From JACVRM01 sp963755085 (GTDB lineage Bacteria > Actinomycetota > Thermoleophilia > Gaiellales > Gaiellaceae): a DNA stretch of 64,000 nt. The position numbers and the translations under genes are program-made. Numbering within the stretch: position 1 is the first letter of the stretch; the number at the start of each line of letters is the position of its first letter. This document shows, piece by piece, positions 35,588 to 48,179 of this stretch. The notes beneath the pieces are model-generated. The model was given only the letters and a program-made list of their open reading frames with translations. It did not search any database and was not told the origin of the DNA. Where the stretch lies: positions 84,261-148,260 of the forward strand of contig CAVWIN010000013.1 in NCBI GenBank assembly GCA_963755085.1, in the 5' to 3' direction.

Positions 35588-39919
<4,332 letters not shown>

Positions 39920-39922
39920 CAC

Positions 39923-39937
39923 CTTTCCCTTGTAAAG
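39923..39937 (+). promoter_or_regulatory. Shared 15-bp amino-acid element, site 5 (HxlR gene)
   Basis: CTTTCCCTTGTAAAG differs from the leuC site by one base and ends seven bases before the HxlR-family ATG. It may combine operator and leaderless promoter (TAAAGC then six bases then ATG). The position would suit autoregulation. Confidence 0.5.
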
Positions 39938-39944
39938 CGGTACC

Positions 39945-40289
39945 ATGACGTACGTGGGTCTGCACGTCTCTGAGGCGACCGATGTCCGTCGCGAAGCAGT
40001 CGCTGCGGCATCGGAGATCATCGGTGCGAAGTGGACGTCGCTGATCATCTACGACCTCGGCGGCGGCAAGCGGCGTTTCCGCGAGCTCGAGCAGCTCTGT
40101 GTGGGCATCTCGAGCCGGACGCTCGCCGAGCGGCTCCGCACGCTCGAGCGCGAGGGCATCCTGCGCCGGCACAGCTATCCCGAGTCGCCGCCGCGCGTCG
40201 AGTACGAGCTGACGGACAAGGGGCGCGACCTGCTGCCGGTCATCGAGGCGATGACCGCGTACGGGCGCTCCTGGCTGCTGCCGGCCTAA
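39945..40289 (+). CDS. HxlR-family transcriptional regulator
   Basis: A 114-residue winged-helix protein: IIGAKWTSLIIYDLGGGKRRFRELEQLCVGISSRTLAERLRTLEREGIL, then the wing PPRVEYELTDKGRDLLPVIEAM. The pattern KW...L...RF-x-EL...IS-x-(R/K)-TL-x-x-RL is diagnostic. It lies 25 bases after gltB and is transcribed in the same direction but has its own leaderless promoter. It is the best candidate in the window to bind the shared 15-bp element; this is inference. Its stop overlaps the convergent thrC stop by four bases. Confidence 0.9.
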   Translation: MTYVGLHVSEATDVRREAVAAASEIIGAKWTSLIIYDLGGGKRRFRELEQLCVGISSRTLAERLRTLEREGILRRHSYPESPPRVEYELTDKGRDLLPVIEAMTAYGRSWLLPA

Positions 40290-41458
40290 ACGCCGAGCGC
40301 TGACAGCACCGAATCGATGTCGCCGTCGACGTCGGTCGCGTCGCGGTCGACCTCGCCCGCGTAGGGCTTCAGCCCGGTGCCGGTGACGACGAGGACCACG
40401 CGCTCGCCCTCGACGATCGTGCCGTCGCGGATCAGCCCGATCAGGGAGCCAAGCGCGACGCCGCCGGCCGAGTCGGCGAGGATCCCGGTCGTCTCGGCCA
40501 GGAGCGCGGTGCGGTCGGCGATCTCGTCCTCGGGCACGGGGCGGATCGCGCCGCCCGACATGCGCGCTGCACCGACGGCGAGGTCGCCGAAGACCGGGTC
40601 GCCGACGGCGAGCGAGCGCACCTCGGTCTGCGGGCGGACGCGTGAGAGCGGCCGGTCGTCGGCCCAGGCCGCAGCGAGCGGCGGGCAGCCGGCAGCCTGC
40701 GCGCCGAAGAGCCTCGGCGTGCTGCCCTCAGCCAGGCCGACGGCCTTCGCCTCCGCGAACCCCTGCGCGAGCTTCGAGAAGAGCACTCCCGAGGCGACCG
40801 GCGAGACCACGGCGTCCGGCATCGTCCCGTCGAGCTGCTCGGCGATCTCGTAGGCGATCGTCTTCGCGCCCTCAGAGGCGACCGGCTGCAGGTTGCCGCC
40901 GAGGAAGCCCCACGGGAACAGCGCCCCGAGCTCCTCCTCGAGGCGGCGGCAGTCGTCGAACGAGCCGTCGACGGCGAGCACGCGCGCGCCGTAGGACGCG
41001 GTGGGCGCGACCTCGAGGTGGTCGAACGGCACGAGCACGACCGCCTCCATCCCGTTGGCCGCCGCGCGGGCGGCGACGGCCTCGCCGAGGTTGCCGGTCG
41101 AGGCGCAGCAGAGCGTCTGGAGCCCGAAGGCATGCGCGGCCGAGATAGCCGTGGCGGCGATGCGGTCCTTGAAGGAGTGGGTCGGGTTCGCGCTCTCCAG
41201 CTTCAGCAGCAGCTCGACGCCGAGCGCGCGCGAAAGGCGCGGCGCCGGCACGAGCGGCGTCATGCCCGGGGAACCCGGGTCGGTGGGCTCGTGCGGGAGC
41301 AGGTCCTCGTAACGCCACATGGAGCGGCGCTCGCGGCGCGGGACCACGGCCTCGAGGCCGTAGCCGACGTCCAGCGGGCCGTCGCAGTCCGGGCACGCCG
41401 CGATCGGTGCGAGTGGCTGCGTCCGTTCGCAGACGCGGCAGCGCAGCTCCGCCCTCAT
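40286..41458 (-). CDS. thrC: Threonine synthase, second copy
   Basis: A 390-residue PLP enzyme paralogous to 24429-25649: zinc ribbon (CRVCER, CPDCDG), WRYEDLLPHEP, PLP Lys in NPTHSFKDRIAA, and CASTGNLGEAVAARAAANG. Identity to the first copy is moderate, so substrate or effector use could differ; a related lyase such as cysteate or threonine-type synthase cannot be excluded. ATG at 41458 has a GAGGAGG site. Upstream is not a riboswitch but a leaderless ORF with a stem, as for gltB. Confidence 0.88.
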   Translation of the reverse strand: MRAELRCRVCERTQPLAPIAACPDCDGPLDVGYGLEAVVPRRERRSMWRYEDLLPHEPTDPGSPGMTPLVPAPRLSRALGVELLLKLESANPTHSFKDRIAATAISAAHAFGLQTLCCASTGNLGEAVAARAAANGMEAVVLVPFDHLEVAPTASYGARVLAVDGSFDDCRRLEEELGALFPWGFLGGNLQPVASEGAKTIAYEIAEQLDGTMPDAVVSPVASGVLFSKLAQGFAEAKAVGLAEGSTPRLFGAQAAGCPPLAAAWADDRPLSRVRPQTEVRSLAVGDPVFGDLAVGAARMSGGAIRPVPEDEIADRTALLAETTGILADSAGGVALGSLIGLIRDGTIVEGERVVLVVTGTGLKPYAGEVDRDATDVDGDIDSVLSALGV

Positions 41459-41479
41459 CTCGCCTCCGCCTCCTCTTTC

Positions 41480-41518
41480 GCTAGTCGGCCGGGCGGTGTG
41501 AGCGAAACGCCGGCTAGC
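41480..41518 (-). promoter_or_regulatory. Stem-loop in the second thrC leader, with alternative pairing
   Basis: On the transcript GCTAGCCGGC pairs with GCCGACTAGC (one C-A mismatch), and the upstream-ORF TAG is in the 5' arm, as in the gltB leader. A competing 7-bp stem TTTCGCT/AGCGAAA (minus strand of 41476-41482 and 41501-41507) shares the 3' arm and ends next to the GAGGAGG ribosome site. Two exclusive folds suggest a switch controlled by translation of the ORF. Confidence 0.6.
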
Positions 41519-41573
41519 GCTCGTGCGGGCGCACGACCATAAGGCAAATCGAAAAGATCGCCACGCGCGCCAT
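41514..41573 (-). CDS. Leaderless upstream ORF of the second thrC
   Basis: A 19-codon ORF (MARVAIFSICLMVVRPHER) starting eight bases after a TACACT and ending CGC-TAG, 55 bases before thrC. The central part is hydrophobic with two Ile. The pattern R-V...S-I...R-x3-R-stop recurs in the gltB upstream ORF. It could be a sensing or arrest peptide, or simply couple translation to folding of the stem. Confidence 0.6.
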   Translation of the reverse strand: MARVAIFSICLMVVRPHER

Positions 41574-41581
41574 TGCCACCG

Positions 41582-41610
41582 AGTGTAGGGCTGCCGCCGC
41601 GCACGCGCAA
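41582..41610 (-). promoter_or_regulatory. Promoter of the second thrC leader
   Basis: The minus strand reads TTGCGC-17 bases-TACACT, then eight bases to the ATG of the upstream ORF. The -35 and -10 spelling and the 17-base spacer are nearly the same as for the gltB leader. The -35 starts six bases after the response regulator stop. Confidence 0.6.
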
Positions 41611-41615
41611 GCCCG

Positions 41616-42185
41616 TCATCGCTGCTCCTCGGGTGTCAAGGTCACGCGGGTCGAGCCGTCGGAGCTCCGGCTCAGCTGCAGCGGCCAGGTGCCGCCGCCC
41701 TGCGCGGGGAGCTCGACGTCGACAGCCGCGCCGCCGGCAGCGCCGACCCGCCGGCGGGCATGGAGCAGCTCCTCGTGCCGGGCGATCGCCGCCCGCAGCG
41801 CCGGGACGACATCCGACTCGGTGAAGGGCTTCACGAGATAGGTAAAGGCGCCGGCGGCGATCGCGCTTTCCACCGTGCGCCGGTCGGAGTAGGCGGTGAG
41901 CATCAGGATCGGCAGCGGGCGCTCGGCGTAGATGCGCCGCGCCGCCTCGACGCCGTCGAGGCCCGGCATGCGCACGTCGAGGATCGCCGCGTCCGGGCGG
42001 TGCTCCCGCGCGAGCGCGACCGCCTCGTCGCCGTCGCGCGCCTCGGCGCAGACATCGAAGCCGTTGTCACGCAAGAGAGCGGCGAGGTCGAGCCGGACGA
42101 TCGGCTCGTCCTCGGCGATCAGCACGCGCGGCGCGCCGGCGGCGCCGAAGAGCCGCTCGCCGATCGGAACTCCTTCATCCTCCAC
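41616..42185 (-). CDS. Response regulator with unusual C-terminus
   Basis: A 189-residue protein. The receiver domain (about 20-140) has the acidic residues IAEDEP, phospho-acceptor Asp70 (AAILDVRMPGLDG), and Lys in TYLVKPFTESD, and resembles receivers of ANTAR-type antitermination regulators (RLDLAALLRDNGF). The C-terminal 45 residues lack a recognisable ANTAR or DNA-binding domain and end DGSTRVTLTPEEQR. GTG at 42185 has an AGAGGAGG site. A terminator-like hairpin with a T-run lies just upstream. No kinase is adjacent. Confidence 0.75.
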   Translation of the reverse strand: MEDEGVPIGERLFGAAGAPRVLIAEDEPIVRLDLAALLRDNGFDVCAEARDGDEAVALAREHRPDAAILDVRMPGLDGVEAARRIYAERPLPILMLTAYSDRRTVESAIAAGAFTYLVKPFTESDVVPALRAAIARHEELLHARRRVGAAGGAAVDVELPAQGGGTWPLQLSRSSDGSTRVTLTPEEQR

Positions 42186-42205
42186 TCCGCCTCCTCTCGG
42201 TCCAC

Positions 42206-42227
42206 AAAAAAAGCCCCCGGAGGGCAC
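42206..42227 (-). terminator. Terminator-like hairpin with T-run upstream of the response regulator
   Basis: On the minus strand GTGCCCTCCGGGGGC is followed by seven T residues, the clearest intrinsic terminator signature in the window. It lies about 20 bases before the response regulator GTG and downstream of no minus-strand gene, so it may be an attenuator in that gene's leader. Confidence 0.6.
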
Positions 42228-42297
42228 ACCGCCCACCAGAGGCTCCATCGCCTGCCTGCGCCACACGTCGGCGCCGTGCTCAGAGGGTACCGCAAGA

Positions 42298-44772
42298 ATG
42301 CGGCGGGTGAGCACCGACGGCGAGGCACCGCTCCGCCGAGACGTCCGCCTGCTCGGCGAGATCCTCGGCCGCGTGATCGTGGAGCAGGAGGGCCAGGCGT
42401 TCCTCGACCTCGAGGAGCGCATCCGCGCGCTGTCGCGCGCCGGCCGCGCCGGCCAGCCGCCTGCCGAGCTGCGCGAGGCGGTCGAGGCGCTGGACCTCGA
42501 GACCCAGGGCAAGATCCTGCGCGCGTTCGCGACCTACTTCCAGCTCGCGAACCTGGCCGAGCAGCACCACCGACTGCGCCGGCGGCGCGAGTACGAGCAC
42601 GAGGAGCGCGTCCCGCGCGAGTCGCTCGAGGAGGCGTTCATGCGGCTCGAGGGCGAGGACCTCGCGCCCGCGGCCAACGTGTCGCTGGAGCTCGTCTTCA
42701 CCGCTCACCCGACCGAGGCGACGCGGCGCACGTTCCTCGCCGCGCACGTCCGCATCGCGGACGGGCTCACCGAGCTCGACGACCCGCGACTGCCGCGCTC
42801 GCAGGAGGCCGGGCTGGAGGCGCGCTTCGCCGAGGAGATCACCGCCCTCTGGCAGACGGACGAGGTGCGCGACGAGCGGCCGCGCGTCCTCGACGAGATC
42901 CGGCACGGGCTCTGGTTCTTCGAGCAGAGCCTCTGGGACGCCGCGCCGCGCCTGCTCGCCGCCTATCGGGCTCACCTGCCGGGCGCGCCGCTGCCGCTGC
43001 GCTTCGGCTCGTGGATCGGCGGCGACGCGGACGGCAACCCGGCAACCGGCCCCGGCACGGTGGAAGCCGCGCTCGACGAGGCGCGGCGGCTCGCGCTCGG
43101 GCGCTACCGCGACGAGGTGCGCGAGCTCGCGGGCGCGCTCGGCATGTCGGCGGTGCTGGCCGGCGCCTCCGACGAACTGCTGGAGTCGATCGCACGCGAC
43201 GAGCGGGACTTGGCCGACTACACGGCGGCGATCGGCCCGCAGAACGAGAGCGAGCCGTACCGGCGCAAGCTCTCGTTCGTCTGGTGGCGCCTGCGCGTCG
43301 ACGACTACGCGTCGCCGGGCGCGTTCCTCGCCGACCTCGACCTGATCGACGCCAGCCTGCGCGCGCATCGCGGCCCACGGATCGCCGACGGCGCCCTGGC
43401 CGAGCTGCGGCGGCGGGTCGAGCTGTTCGGCTTCCACGTCGCCAAGCTCGACCTGCGCTTCCATGCGCGTGATTTCGCGGACGACCGCGAGCGCGTCGAG
43501 GCGACGTACGAGGCGGCCCGGCGGCTCCGCGACCGCCACGGCCCGCAGGCGCTCGACACGGTGATCGTCTCGGGGACGTCGTCGCCCGCCGACGTGCTCG
43601 CGGCACTCGGCGACGAGCCGCTCTCGGTCGTCCCGCTGTTCGAGTCGATCAACGACCTGCGCGCAGCGCCGGCGATCGTCGAGGAACTGCTCGACGAGCC
43701 TCGCTTCGCTGAGCGCGTCCGCGAGCGCGGCGACCGGCTCGAGGTAATGGTCGGCTACTCCGACTCCGGGAAGGACGGCGGCTACCTGGCTGCCCAGTGG
43801 GAGATCCACCAGGCGCAGGAGGCGCTGGCGGCCCTCGCCGCGCGGCGCGGGATCGAGCTGACCATCTTCCACGGCCGCGGCGGCAGCGCCGGCCGCGGCG
43901 GCGGCCCGACGCACGCCGCGATCCTGGCCCAGCCGCCGGGGCATCCGCCCGGCCGGCTGAAGCTGACCGAGCAGGGCGAGACGATCTCGTTCCGGTACGG
44001 GCTCCCGGGTCTCGCCTACCGCGAGCTGGAGGGCGCCCTCTCGGCGACGCTTCTGGCGGCGTTCCCGCAGGTGACGGGAGCCGAGCCGCCGGGCGAGGAC
44101 GTGCGCGAGACGATGGAGCGGCTCTCGGGCGCCGCGCACACCTGCTACCGGGCGCTCGTCTGGGAGGACGCCGGCTTCGTCGACTTCTTCCGGCAGTTCA
44201 CGCCGGCCGACGAGCTGGCGCTGCTGCAGATCGGGTCACGGCCCGCGCGGCGGCCGGGCAACGAGGACTACCTCGGCTCGATCCGCGCCATCCCGTGGGT
44301 GTTCGCCTGGACGCAGAACCGCTGCCTGCTCCCGGCCTGGTACGGCTGCGGCACCGCCTTCGCCGCCGCCGACCGCGACGAGCTCCGCCGCCTCTATCGC
44401 GAGTGGCCGTTCTTCCGCTCGCTGGTCGAGAACCTGGAGATGACGCTGGCGAAGTCGAGCCTCGGCATCTCGGCGGGCTACCTCGAGCTGGTCGACGACG
44501 CGAGGCTCTACGGCCCGATCGCGGAGGAGCACGAGCGCACGGTCGCGGCCGTGCTCGACATCGTCGAGGCACGCGAGCTGCTCGACCGGCACCGCGTCAT
44601 CCAGCGCGCGATCCACCTGCGCAACCCGTACGTCGACCCGATGAACGCGATCCAGGTCGACCTGCTGCGCCGCTACCGCGCGGCGGCGAGCGACGCGGAG
44701 CGCGAGCGCGTGCGGCGCCCGCTGCTCCGCTCGATCGCCGGCATCGCGGCCGCCCTGCGCAATACGGGTTAA
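42298..44772 (+). CDS. ppc: Phosphoenolpyruvate carboxylase
   Basis: An 824-residue anaplerotic enzyme fixing bicarbonate onto PEP to give oxaloacetate. Signatures: FTAHPTEATRR (His near 137), SWIGGDADGNP, VGYSDSGKDGG, FHGRGGSAGRGGGPTHAAILAQPPG loop, LTEQGETISFRYG, and the conserved C-terminal RNTG. It is on the short side for the family (880-960). The GGD-R-DGNP motif has Ala for the usual Arg. ATG at 42298 has no clear ribosome site; GTG at 42307 is an alternative. Oxaloacetate feeds the aspartate family made by genes in this window. Confidence 0.94.
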   Translation: MRRVSTDGEAPLRRDVRLLGEILGRVIVEQEGQAFLDLEERIRALSRAGRAGQPPAELREAVEALDLETQGKILRAFATYFQLANLAEQHHRLRRRREYEHEERVPRESLEEAFMRLEGEDLAPAANVSLELVFTAHPTEATRRTFLAAHVRIADGLTELDDPRLPRSQEAGLEARFAEEITALWQTDEVRDERPRVLDEIRHGLWFFEQSLWDAAPRLLAAYRAHLPGAPLPLRFGSWIGGDADGNPATGPGTVEAALDEARRLALGRYRDEVRELAGALGMSAVLAGASDELLESIARDERDLADYTAAIGPQNESEPYRRKLSFVWWRLRVDDYASPGAFLADLDLIDASLRAHRGPRIADGALAELRRRVELFGFHVAKLDLRFHARDFADDRERVEATYEAARRLRDRHGPQALDTVIVSGTSSPADVLAALGDEPLSVVPLFESINDLRAAPAIVEELLDEPRFAERVRERGDRLEVMVGYSDSGKDGGYLAAQWEIHQAQEALAALAARRGIELTIFHGRGGSAGRGGGPTHAAILAQPPGHPPGRLKLTEQGETISFRYGLPGLAYRELEGALSATLLAAFPQVTGAEPPGEDVRETMERLSGAAHTCYRALVWEDAGFVDFFRQFTPADELALLQIGSRPARRPGNEDYLGSIRAIPWVFAWTQNRCLLPAWYGCGTAFAAADRDELRRLYREWPFFRSLVENLEMTLAKSSLGISAGYLELVDDARLYGPIAEEHERTVAAVLDIVEARELLDRHRVIQRAIHLRNPYVDPMNAIQVDLLRRYRAAASDAERERVRRPLLRSIAGIAAALRNTG

Positions 44773-44809
44773 GTCAGTACCGCTCGACCCTGAACCCGGT
44801 TCGACCCTG

Positions 44810-45304
44810 TCAATACTCGATCTCGTTGAGGCGGCCGCTCTTGACGTCGTAGACGAAGCCGCGGATCGAGTCCTTGTTCGGGATGAACGGACTGGAGCGG
44901 ATCTTCGCGATCGACTCGCGCACGTCGCCCTCGAGGTCGTCGAAGCAGTTCGCCGTCCACTCGGGCTTCGCGCCGGTGTCGGCCTCGAGCTGGTCGCTGA
45001 ACTGCTCGTCCGTGAATGTGAGCATCCCGCAGTCGGTGTGGTGGATCAGGATGATCTCCCGGGTGCCGAGCAGGCGCTGCGAGATCGCAAGCGAGCGGAT
45101 CTCGTCGTCGGTGACGACGCCGCCGGCGTTGCGGATCACGTGCGCGTCGCCCTCGCCGAGGCCAAGCACCTTCTGCGGGTCGAGGCGTGCATCCATGCAC
45201 GCCACGACCGCCACCTGCTTTGCGGGCGGCAGCGGCAGCTCGCCCTTGTCGAACTGCTGGGCGTAGCGGTCGGCGTTGGCGAGTAGCTGGTCGGTGACGC
45301 TCAT
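44810..45304 (-). CDS. Beta-class carbonic anhydrase
   Basis: A 164-residue enzyme with zinc ligands in ACMDARLD and HHTDCGML and the Asp-Arg pair of the active site. ATG at 45304 has an AGGAGGA site. It interconverts CO2 and bicarbonate, the substrate of the PEP carboxylase encoded convergently next to it, so the pairing makes metabolic sense. Direct TCGACCCTG repeats lie in the 37-base gap between the two genes. Confidence 0.93.
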   Translation of the reverse strand: MSVTDQLLANADRYAQQFDKGELPLPPAKQVAVVACMDARLDPQKVLGLGEGDAHVIRNAGGVVTDDEIRSLAISQRLLGTREIILIHHTDCGMLTFTDEQFSDQLEADTGAKPEWTANCFDDLEGDVRESIAKIRSSPFIPNKDSIRGFVYDVKSGRLNEIEY

Positions 45305-45443
45305 GGGGTCCTCCTCGTTCGGGTTGCGGCCGTCGTCGGGAAGAACTACGGACAGCGCGCGTGCCATTCCCGACACGGGCGAATTCGATGCGACGCGCGG
45401 GTTTAGGATTCGCGCACTCTTCAACTCGTCCCGGAGGTCCACC

Positions 45444-46349
45444 ATGCATCCGTCGTACCGGCGAATCGCGCTCCTCACCCTCGCAGCCCTGTTCGTCCTC
45501 GCCCTCGCCGCCTGTGGCGGCAGCAGCTCGAGCAGCACGACCTCCTCGACGACCGCTTCGACGACGACGACGACGACGGGTACCGCTGCCGCCGAGGTTC
45601 CGGCCGCGATCAAGAAGAAAGGCACCCTCACCGTCGCCGCGGACGCGACCTACGCGCCGAACGAGTTCATCGGCTCGGACGGCAAGACCGTCGTCGGCAT
45701 GGACGCCGACCTCGCCAAGGCAGTCGTCCAGGCGCTGGGTCTGAAGGTGAATGTCGTGAACGCGACCTTCGCGACCATCATCCCGGGCCTCTCGTCCGGC
45801 AAGTACGACCTCGGCATGTCCTCCTTCACCGACACGAAGGAGCGCCAGAAGACGGTCGACTTCGTGACGTACTTCTCGGCCGGCACCTCGTTCTACGTCA
45901 AGAAGGGCGGCCCCACCATCAACTCGCTCGCCGATCTCTGCGGCCACTCGGTCGGAGTCGAGCGAGGCACGACGCAGGCCGACGACTCCAAGGCACAGGA
46001 CGCGAAGTGCAAGAAGGAGGGGAAGGCCGGCGTCACGGTCGCCGTCTACACCGATCAGAGCCAGGCGAACCTGGCCATCTCGAGTGGCCGGCAGGAGGTC
46101 GGCATGGCCGACTCCCCCGTCGCCGCGTACATCGTCAAGCAGTCCAAGGGCCAGTTCGAGAGCACGGGGAAGGCGTACAACACGGCGCCCTACGGCATCG
46201 CGATTCCGAAGGGGAACGGCATGGCGCAGCCCATCCTCGACGCCGTCAAGGAGCTGATCAAGAACGGGACCTACGCCTCGATCCTGAAGAAGTGGGGCGT
46301 GTCCTCCGGCGCGATCAGCAACCCGCAGATCAACGGCGCGATCAGCTAG
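45444..46349 (+). CDS. Amino-acid ABC transporter, substrate-binding lipoprotein
   Basis: A 301-residue family 3 solute-binding protein. The signal peptide ends with lipobox LAAC (Cys24), followed by a Ser/Thr linker and the binding domain (KKGTLTVAADATYAPNEFIG, GMDADLAKAVVQALGL, VERGTTQADD, PYGIAIPKGNGM). Polar or basic amino acids are likely ligands. ATG at 45444 has a CCGGAGG site. First of three genes encoding one uptake system. Confidence 0.92.
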   Translation: MHPSYRRIALLTLAALFVLALAACGGSSSSSTTSSTTASTTTTTTGTAAAEVPAAIKKKGTLTVAADATYAPNEFIGSDGKTVVGMDADLAKAVVQALGLKVNVVNATFATIIPGLSSGKYDLGMSSFTDTKERQKTVDFVTYFSAGTSFYVKKGGPTINSLADLCGHSVGVERGTTQADDSKAQDAKCKKEGKAGVTVAVYTDQSQANLAISSGRQEVGMADSPVAAYIVKQSKGQFESTGKAYNTAPYGIAIPKGNGMAQPILDAVKELIKNGTYASILKKWGVSSGAISNPQINGAIS

Positions 46350-46364
46350 CGCGAACGCTCGACA

Positions 46365-47303
46365 ATGGCGACGGTCGACACGGCGGAGCCCGCCCGGCCG
46401 GACGAGATCAAGGCAGTTCCCGTCCGGCATCCGGGCCGCTGGGTCGCGGCCGCACTCATCGCCTTCATCACCGTCGCGCTCGTCCAGTCGATGGCGACGA
46501 ACCACCGCTTCGGGTGGGCGGTCGTTCGCCACTACCTGTTCTCGACGCAGATCCTCCACGCGGTCGTCGTGACGATCGAGCTGACCGTCCTCGCCATGGC
46601 GATCGGCATCACGCTCGGCGTCGTGCTCGCGGTCATGCGACTGTCCCCGAATCCGCTCGTGTCGAGCGCGAGCTGGACCTACATCTGGTTCTTCCGCGGC
46701 ACGCCTGTGCTCGTTCAGATTCTGTTCTGGTACAACATCTCGGCGCTCTATCCCCGGCTTACGCTGGGCATTCCATTCGGACCGGACTTCGCCCACTTCA
46801 GCGCGAATTCCGTGATCACCACCTTCGTCGCGGGCATGCTCGCGCTCGGCCTGAACGAAGGCGCCTACATGGCGGAGATCGTCAGGGCCGGGATCATCTC
46901 GGTCGACGAGGGCCAGACCGAGGCGGCGCAGAGCCTGGGCATGACGCGGCTGCTGACGATGCGGCGCATCGTCCTGCCGCAGGCGATGCGGGTGATCATC
47001 CCGCCGACCGGCAACGAGACGATCTCCATGCTCAAGACGACGTCGCTCGTCAGCGCCATCGCGCTCGCGCCGCCGGAGCTGCTCGGAGCGGCGCAGAACA
47101 TCTACGACCGCACCTACGAGGTCATCCCGCTCCTGATCGTCGCGAGCATCTGGTACCTCGTGCTGACGACGATCCTCACGATCGGCCAGTACTACCTGGA
47201 GCGGCATTTCGGCCGTGGCGTCACGCGTTCGCTGCCGGAGACAGCCCTCCAGCGGCTACGCCGCAATCTGTTCTCGTTCAGGCACGCAACCGCGCCCGAG
47301 TGA
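46365..47303 (+). CDS. Amino-acid ABC transporter, permease
   Basis: A 312-residue membrane protein of the HisMQ family with about five helices and the EAA loop (GLNEGAYMAEIVRAGIISVDEGQTEAAQSLGM) that contacts the ATPase. It starts 15 bases after the binding-protein stop and ends two bases before the ATPase ATG. Confidence 0.93.
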   Translation: MATVDTAEPARPDEIKAVPVRHPGRWVAAALIAFITVALVQSMATNHRFGWAVVRHYLFSTQILHAVVVTIELTVLAMAIGITLGVVLAVMRLSPNPLVSSASWTYIWFFRGTPVLVQILFWYNISALYPRLTLGIPFGPDFAHFSANSVITTFVAGMLALGLNEGAYMAEIVRAGIISVDEGQTEAAQSLGMTRLLTMRRIVLPQAMRVIIPPTGNETISMLKTTSLVSAIALAPPELLGAAQNIYDRTYEVIPLLIVASIWYLVLTTILTIGQYYLERHFGRGVTRSLPETALQRLRRNLFSFRHATAPE

Positions 47304-47305
47304 CG

Positions 47306-48073
47306 ATGGTCGGGGCCATGGTCAAGGCAGAAGGAGTCCACAAGCGGTTCGGGCGGCTCGAGGTGCTCAAGGGCGTTTCGATGGAGGTCCAGCCGCGCGA
47401 GGTCGTCTGCATGATCGGCCCGTCCGGCTCCGGCAAGTCGACGTTCCTGCGCTGCATCAACCATCTGGAGAAGATCAACTCCGGGCGGCTCTGGGTCGGC
47501 GGCGACCTCGTCGGCTACCGGCAGTCGGGCGACAAGCTGTACGAGCTGCGCGACGCCGAGGTCTGCCGCGAGCGCGCGAAGATCGGCATGGTCTTCCAGC
47601 GCTTCAACCTCTTCGGGCACATGACCGCGCTCGAGAACGTAATCGAGGCGCCGATCCGCGTCCGGAAGGTGTCCAAGGGGCAAGCGACTGCCGAGGGGAG
47701 GGCGCTCCTCGAGCGGGTCGGCCTCGCCGACAAGGTCGACAACTACCCGGCGCAGCTCTCGGGCGGCCAGCAGCAGCGCGTCGCCATCGCCCGTGCGCTC
47801 GCCATGCAGCCCGAGCTGATGCTCTTCGACGAGCCGACCTCGGCGCTCGACCCGGAGCTCGTTGACGAGGTGCTCGGCGTGATGCGCGCCCTGGCGACGG
47901 ACATGGGCATGACCATGATCGTCGTCACCCACGAGATGGGGTTCGCCCGTGAGGTCGCCGACCGGGTGCTGATGATGGACGACGGAGTGATCATCGAGGA
48001 GGGCACGCCCGAGCACTTCTTCACCGCTCCCACCGAGGAGCGGACGCGGCAGTTCCTGTCGAAGATCCTCTAG
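47306..48073 (+). CDS. Amino-acid ABC transporter, ATP-binding protein
   Basis: A 255-residue ATPase of the GlnQ/HisP type: Walker A GPSGSGKST, Q-loop VFQRFNLF, signature LSGGQQQR, Walker B LMLFDEPTSALDPE, switch His in VVTHEMGFA. ATG at 47306 lies two bases after the permease stop; ATG at 47318 is an alternative. Confidence 0.94.
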   Translation: MVGAMVKAEGVHKRFGRLEVLKGVSMEVQPREVVCMIGPSGSGKSTFLRCINHLEKINSGRLWVGGDLVGYRQSGDKLYELRDAEVCRERAKIGMVFQRFNLFGHMTALENVIEAPIRVRKVSKGQATAEGRALLERVGLADKVDNYPAQLSGGQQQRVAIARALAMQPELMLFDEPTSALDPELVDEVLGVMRALATDMGMTMIVVTHEMGFAREVADRVLMMDDGVIIEEGTPEHFFTAPTEERTRQFLSKIL

Positions 48074-48086
48074 CTCGCCATGCGAC

Positions 48087-48112
48087 CCGGGAGGGCCGGG
48101 GGGCCCTCCCGG
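48087..48112 (+). terminator. Hairpin after the ABC transporter operon
   Basis: CCGGGAGGGCC pairs with GGCCCTCCCGG over 11 bp with a GGGG loop, 14 bases after the ATPase stop. No T-run follows, so it is a terminator of the GC-stem type or a stabilising 3' end. Confidence 0.5.
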
Positions 48113-48179
48113 AAACAGCCGCGTTACACTCGATCTCAAGGGTCAAAGCAGCGTTTTCATCTTTCCGGGGGAGGGATTC

